From Asterias rubens (lineage: Eukaryota; Echinodermata; Asteroidea; Forcipulatida; Asteriidae), in the NCBI RefSeq assembly GCF_902459465.1, contig NC_047076.1:14206146-14270145 (forward strand): DNA of 64,000 bases, given 5' to 3'. Made by a program: the position numbers and the translations under genes. Below the pieces are notes generated by a model, which was not told the origin of the DNA, did not search any database, and saw nothing but the letters and a program-made list of their open reading frames with translations. Shown here piece after piece: positions 58,891 through 64,000 of the stretch. The stretch's first letter is position 1, and every line of letters starts with the position of its first letter.

Positions 58891-59344
58891 TGGATTGGAG
58901 CACTGTGGATTTGGAAAACTTTACCAAAGATCTGTTTTTTTCTTTGCAAATATTGAAATTATCAACAGCATTGGGCGAATTTCGCTGCTTGGGTACAACT
59001 ATTGCCAAGTTCTACTTTTCATTTCAAGATCGTCATAAGAAGACTTGGAAATTGCATAGCCTAGTTTTGGAGCAAACGATGGATAGGCCTATAAATAACA
59101 AGTGTGGCTGTTGAATCATGGAGGAAGAAAATGATGTATTTAACTTTCTTAAATTATCTTACCTGGAAACTTGCATCCTCAAACCATAAGACACCTCCCT
59201 CAAAGGTCTTCCCTCGGGTATAGCCAGATGATTTCTTGCCAGATGAACACCTGTATATTATGGAGAATCATTCTATAACTACATCACTAAGTTAGGCCAA
59301 GTTAGTTCCAAAATTCTTCCTCCATGGAATGGACTTCCAACCAG

Positions 59345-59406
59345 TGACGTCACTCATTTCAATACGTCACAAGGCGCCTGCGCACCTAGGCCCAGGCCTT
59401 TTCAAG
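59345..59406. promoter_or_regulatory. Promoter-like cluster: CRE and NRF1-like sites
   Basis: A palindromic CRE (TGACGTCA, 59345-59352), a second half site (ACGTCAC) and an NRF1-like GGCGCCTGCGCAC precede a good ATG context. It is the only GC-rich, repeat-free patch in the right third of the window. Confidence 0.45.
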
Positions 59407-59435
59407 ATGGCAACTAAATCCTTAAATCCGGAAAG
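59407..59435 (+). CDS. Candidate first coding exon of an unknown plus-strand gene
   Basis: TTCAAGATGG is a good Kozak context. Nine codons (MATKSLNPE) and two more bases lead to AAAG/GTGAGC, a strong donor. No continuing exon could be found before 64000, so the rest would lie to the right or the call is wrong. Location next to CRE and NRF1-like motifs supports it. Confidence 0.3.
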
Positions 59436-59689
59436 GTGAGCACATTTTGTCTTTATAATTTATAGATATTTGTATCAGTTTATATTGCATGAAAACATAA
59501 CAAACTCTGACATTCTGTATTCAAGCTGTAATTGTGACAGGTTTTATCCGTAAAAGTTAGCTGCAAAAGTAAAAACTTTCCATTTCTGAAACATTCTTTG
59601 CAAGCATGGCTGCCTGGCACAAAAATAGACATGCGCCCGCTACCGGTGGTGGGGTGTGTTGATGAGTATCGTAGGAGCATAGAGTAATG

Positions 59690-60968
59690 GTAGGAGGTCC
59701 TGTTTTCGTGGCAAATGTTTTACCTCTCTGTGCGCGATGTAAACAGTCCCTAGAAAAAAAAATTGTGGTTTTATTTGCCAAGCAAAGAGTCTACTCTCCC
59801 TTGACAAAAACTTAGAAACACGTAAGGATCCACTGGTTATTTGCACTTGTAAATGCAAAAAGTTTGGTATTTTATTTAGGCATTTCTACAGTACAAGGTA
59901 CAAAAATATGTCATAATGTTGAGGCTATCTTATAAAAATATTTGCCCACCCAAAAAGTTTCATTAAACACTATTACAATTCACAATTCATGATGATCAAA
60001 TCATGTGACTGAATATTTTGCTGAGCGTTCTGAAAAAAATACAGAGGCTTAAAGAAGCCATGTGCCTTGTATTTTTGTATCATTTTCTAATATTTTTGGA
60101 GATTTTTATTTTTTAACCCTCATATCAACATTAATATTAAAATTTAAACATCAGCTTGTTGATTCAATTATCACTGTTTATTTATATGCTTTATTACAAA
60201 TTTTAAGGAAAAAAAGGGGGAAAAATAAATAAAAATCAGATTGGAAAGCCAATAATTATTAACACTTTTTATTAAAGCCATTGGACCCTTTCGGTACAGG
60301 GTTTACAGAAGGTAGTGGTGAAAGACTTCTCTTGAAATATTATTCCATGAAATGTTTACTTTTTGAGAAAACAGTAAAACAATATCAATTATCAATTCTC
60401 AATTATCAATTCTCGATAGCGAGAATTACGGAAGTTATTTTAAACACCATGTCATGACACGGCGAAACGCGCGGATACAAGGGTGGGTTTTCCCGTTATT
60501 TTCTCCCGACTCCAATGACCGATTGAGCCTAAATTTTCACAGGTTTGTTATTTGATATAGAAGTTGTGATACACGAAGTGTGGGCCTTGGACAATACTGT
60601 TTGCCGAAAGGGTCCAATGGCTTTAAATTATTTATTTTTTTTATTTTTTGCAAATTACCATGGTTATTTTAAAAATGTCATTAAAAATATTTTGAATAAA
60701 AGTAAGACAACTGCTGGCTATAGAGTCATACCCAGAGTCTCAAAGAACACTTGTAGTCACTGCAGATGTTTCTTCCATGTATGGCTTCACCGGGAAACCA
60801 TACTTTCTTGTTTGCCGTGAAAACAGGAAAAACTCAAAACAAATGGGGCCAGTTGAAGTCATCGAAGATCGGTGTGTAGTGTGAACATTTCAATGTTCAT
60901 CAAGTTTTAATATAATGTTTGCATACTTCATATTAACAAATGAAGATAATTAGGGCATCGGTTGATAT
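59690..60968 (-). repeat. Arm 2 of the dispersed inverted duplication (partner 4484-5553)
   Basis: Inverted match to arm 1 from GTAGGAGGTCCTGTTTTCGTG to CCTAATTATC's inverse GATAATTAGGGCATCGG. It has an insertion at about 60267-60711 that arm 1 lacks, and lacks the 5072-5243 block of arm 1. Confidence 0.85.
60267..60711. mobile_element. Insertion with family A-like MITE
   Basis: At 60273-60628 lie inverted ends TTAAAGCCATTGGACCC and GGGTCCAATGGCTTTAA. GATTGAGCCTAAATTTTCAC and AGGTTTGTTATTTGATA link it to family A. The uninterrupted version of the site is in arm 1 near 4735. Confidence 0.8.
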
Positions 60969-62200
60969 ATGGCATCATTATTCTTTTCCCAATTCAAAGA
61001 AAAAGGCATAATAGCAGGAAAATTTGTAAGAGGGGGATACATCCTTGTGTCGATAAAAATAAAATTAGTTGAGTATACCTTTGCATGCTTAGAGAGTAGA
61101 AGTCATTTTCGGTCCTACTACTTGCCAACAACTCATTTTTGTGCTGTAAAAAATGGGGCCCAGAAGTGTTTCTGTTAATAAGTCTGGGCTAAACTACATA
61201 TCCTTCACAAAAAAGTACCAATCATTGCATTGACATCTTCTCTTGGGCCAAGACTAATCCATGTTAAAAAAAGCAAGATGGCAGCCGATGGTTTTGCTGC
61301 TTCGAGATAATTTGTCTTGATAATTTTGTTTATTTATTAGATTCCCACATCAACATCATGGCCATCTATAAAATAGTTATTTAAACAAATACAATAATGC
61401 CTGATGCTCTCCTTCATTTTGATAATAAACATGCCTTTCTCAAATCATTTCTTTGTTTAATTTCTTCTTCCAAAAAAAGGTGAACTACAAATTCAGAGTA
61501 TTCAAAATACAAAGCTATTCAAATCCAATGCTCCATTAATACAGCATGAAATACACATTTCCAAGAACAATTTAATTCAAGAATTCTGCTTAGTTAGAAT
61601 CAATATCCTCAAAAACAATAAGCAAATTTTCAACTTACGATTTTCTCCTTGTTTCCAAACTTGTACTGCCGATCTCTGCCGCCTCAGTTCTCTGCCAATC
61701 AATTGCTTAAAATAACAGCCTGAATAATCTGTTTGTGATTTAGCATTAAAATGGCAGTAAAACAACAACCTGATAGCTTATAATTGTAGCGCGACACTGT
61801 TGAGATATAGGCACTTCCGAATACCCATTCAAATTCTCTCTATCTTTCTCTCACTCAAAATTTCATGATCCTTCTTCCATAAGAACCTATGTGAGACTAC
61901 TGCCACTCCCTAAAATCTTGCATATACCACAACTACATGCAAAGTAGCTCAATCCTTCAATGCACAACAATACATAATTATTCACACCAACCTGTGTGAC
62001 CAGACAAGTACTAAGGAAAGTGAAGGCACTGACCTCTGCACTTCTATTCATAAACCAAGTTATGAAATTAGCATAATAACAAGAGTTCACAACCTTTGGG
62101 GAGAAAAATGCATATTCATTAGTGGATCTGTCCCTGTAAACTTAAACATGCATATTCATTAGTATATTTGCTCCTGCAAAATAAACACCATACATTAGAA
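60969..62200. other. No gene recognised
   Basis: AT-rich. A Kozak-like AAGATGGCAGCCGATGG at 61281 leads to a frame of only nine codons. GCATATTCATTAGT occurs twice near 62.12 kb. Confidence 0.4.
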
Positions 62201-62202
62201 TT

Positions 62203-62226
62203 GGGGGGCGGGGGGGGGGGGGGGGG
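62203..62226 (+). repeat. G tract, interrupted once
   Basis: Six G, one C, then seventeen G. It is followed by a family B MITE fragment at 62243-62295. Confidence 0.95.
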
Positions 62227-62509
62227 ATGCAATTCTGACAAGCACCTCAGCAAGCAATGTTTTAAAGGGAAGCTTTCTTCTATCGTAATTGTCAGAATAT
62301 GTTTTCGTTTTACTGACTAGCGTTGCCTAATACCCGAACATGTGTGTCTATTAGTCTACACTGTTCTTCTTGCAACAAAAGGAAATAAACTAGTCATTTA
62401 AATTCAGTTTCAGGGTATTCTTATTTGCAATTCTGTGCACATTACCATTTACAATCGCTTATTTACAAACATTTGTAGTGTCAAATTCAGTCATGTCTTC
62501 ACAATAGTT

Positions 62510-63127
62510 TAGTGCTGGGCGAATAGTGAAATTTTGTTATTCGGATACCGCTGGCCAACTATCCGAAATTAACCGGATATCGAATAGTTTTTTTGCCGCT
62601 AGAGGGCGCTATTAAAAAAAAAATTAAGAAAAATATTAATTCTTTTTTTTTGCCGCTAGAGGGCGCTGTTCGTTTGTGAATGACATCTTATGGGCGGATT
62701 GATATTAGTTTTAAACAGTGTCACTCAGTTCATTCATAAAAATGACCAGATCTAATTTAAAGATGGCGATTTGCTTTTTCTTTTGATGGTGATTGACTCT
62801 ACATGAAGGAAAACTTTTGTAATTGAACAAAATACGTCGGAAATGTCATTGTTTTAACTCTTCACGGAGGTGAGCATAGTTAAATACTTAATTTATGCTG
62901 TTTTATGCTGTCTTAATAGAAGTTTCATAATGATTCAGACAAAACATTCATATCAGTTGTCGCCCGACGTCCGCAGATATTCGGATATTAAAGAATATCT
63001 GGTTACTTGGTTGTAATTACAGAACTATCCAGTTTATAAATAGGTATTCGCGCCCTATGCGGTTATCCGGTTAAGAAAAGAAATGCATTCGCGGTTACGG
63101 ATAGGAAAACCTATTCGCCCAGGCCTA
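62510..63127. mobile_element. hAT-type MITE, about 620 bp
   Basis: Left end TAGTGCTGGGCGAATAG and right end CTATTCGCCCAGGCCTA are inverted, the style of hAT non-autonomous elements. An 8-bp direct repeat CTTCACAA stands at 63128-63135 and at 62497-62504, the left one being 5 bp away from the TIR. TTTTGCCGCTAGAGGGCGCT occurs twice inside. Confidence 0.75.
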
Positions 63128-63439
63128 CTTCACAAGTGTATGAACAATGTACAATACCAAAATAATCATTAGTTGAGGACTTCCAACCATTTAAGTGGCT
63201 AAACATATTCAGCAATCAAAGTTACTAACAATCTTGGTTCACCAAGTTGGGTGCTCATTCTTAACTCTGCCTTGTAGGTATGAGGGGAGTCGATGCCGCC
63301 ACCTTGCCAGTCTCTTAGCTTATGAGTCGGTTTGGTCTTTGGAAATCGGCCTTCTCGTCTCTCTCTCTCTTTCTCTCTCAAGTCTCAAGAATGAATTTCC
63401 AGACCAGCTTAGCTCGGAACTCAGAACCATCTGTAATAA

Positions 63440-64000
63440 ATAAAACAATCAAGGAAACCCGGAATAATATGCGACCTGCTCCTTCGTAATGAAGTATATC
63501 GATCGAGTTAATTTCATTTTTGAGTTTATCATAATAATCTCCACAAGCGAATCTCAACATGATCATCTGACCTTCCTGTTCGAAATAATGTGGAATTTTC
63601 GATGACCTTGACGCTAAATTTTGCGACCAGTTGTGAAAAACATAAACAACAGCAAAATTAATTTTTAATAATTACGAAATAAAAACATTGATTTTTAACC
63701 CCGGCATAGTCGAACCAAAAGTAGGACCAAAATGATGATAAGTTTAATTATAATGTGTAGACAATTTCAACAATAAATTTGAAATTGTTTACTTTAAATA
63801 TGAGAGCAATCTGTGTTGTTATTTCCAACTTGACATGCGAGTTCGTTCTGTCATGGCAGGGTGCAACGCATCCCGTATTCCCTGGGGGCTATACAGCTAC
63901 ACATGCGTTCAGCCGTGCATTGACTTTGCTTCAACACCGGGGAACAGATTTCATTCCCATTTTTCCAATGGATGTTTCTCATGATTTTAGTGATACTTCT
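63440..64000 (-). repeat. Dispersed repeat L, copy 2 (partner 31815-32420), runs off the right edge
   Basis: On the minus strand it follows copy 1 in order: TAAAATCATGAGAAACAT, TCAAGTTGGAAATAACAAC, AAAATTCCACATTATTTCG, GATTATTATGATAAAC. The ATG of copy 1 is ATT here. The minus frame 63566-63378 (62 codons) is outside the conserved part and shows no family features. Confidence 0.65.

Larger units (their letters stand above)
54314..59250 (-). pseudogene. Unrecognised minus-strand series of duplicated exon-like blocks
   Basis: Blocks with minus-strand donors (CAG or AAG/GTAAG) end at 59163, 57491, 56180, 56007, 55404 and 54723; a possible last exon runs 54592-54314 with a stop. Acceptors fit at 59250, 56251, 56150 and 54592. 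Related frames include GDVYLPTMRGQDDDSWRV with KICWSLTDQVS (55404 block) and GDVCLPTMRGLDDDNW with KMYCSLTDQVS (56007 block). The 59163 block reads YTRGKTFEGGVLWFEDASFQ. The copy near 56.9 kb has lost its donor and carries a stop, the 56180 block has a stop in the matching frame, and the last block needs a frame change. It may be a decaying gene, a lineage-specific gene or spliced noncoding RNA; I know no family match. Confidence 0.4.

Noticed and set aside
63195-63443. 82-codon plus-strand frame containing a CT-rich run
   Set aside because: It depends on a simple CTCTCT repeat and shows no domain; an adjacent minus-strand frame is equally unsupported.

Overview
This is intron-rich animal nuclear DNA. 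GT/AG introns split five recognisable conserved genes, and tRNA-derived SINEs, short inverted-repeat elements (MITEs), fold-back elements and minisatellites fill introns and spacers. The protein set and repeat style suit a marine invertebrate deuterostome, most likely an echinoderm and perhaps a sea star. That placement is an inference from general impression, not a search result.

Layout: NSUN6 (RNA m5C methyltransferase, minus strand, 3' part beyond the left edge) at 1-5655. HSPD1 (mitochondrial HSP60, minus) at 8875-18769, head-to-head with HSPE1 (HSP10, plus), whose exons end at 24498. The space between them holds a heat-shock-element-like site near 21.0 kb. From 24.5 to 30.7 kb lie the HSPE1 3' UTR, a 108-117 bp tandem array and several MITEs. 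Citrate synthase (CS, minus) at 30703-40561 is head-to-head with PSMB3 (proteasome beta-3, plus) at 41213-46263, with 651 bp between the two start codons. Every coding exon of CS (466 aa), HSPD1 (584 aa) and PSMB3 (205 aa) could be placed; HSPE1 (102 aa) is complete apart from an ambiguous start exon.

From 46.3 kb to the right end no conserved gene is recognised. This part has a roughly 50-copy 54-bp minisatellite (48.7-51.4 kb) open on both strands, a 62-68 bp AT-rich array (52.3-52.8 kb), a decayed Penelope-like GIY-YIG fragment (53.4-54.2 kb), and a minus-strand series of duplicated exon-like blocks (54.3-59.25 kb) that match no family I know. Next come a promoter-like site with a possible plus-strand first exon at 59.4 kb, one arm of a 1-kb inverted duplication whose other arm is in an NSUN6 intron, and a hAT-type MITE near 62.5-63.1 kb.

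HSP60 and HSP10 work together as the mitochondrial chaperonin, and citrate synthase is a mitochondrial matrix enzyme, so three of the five genes serve mitochondria. PSMB3 (proteasome core) and NSUN6 (RNA modification) are general housekeeping genes.
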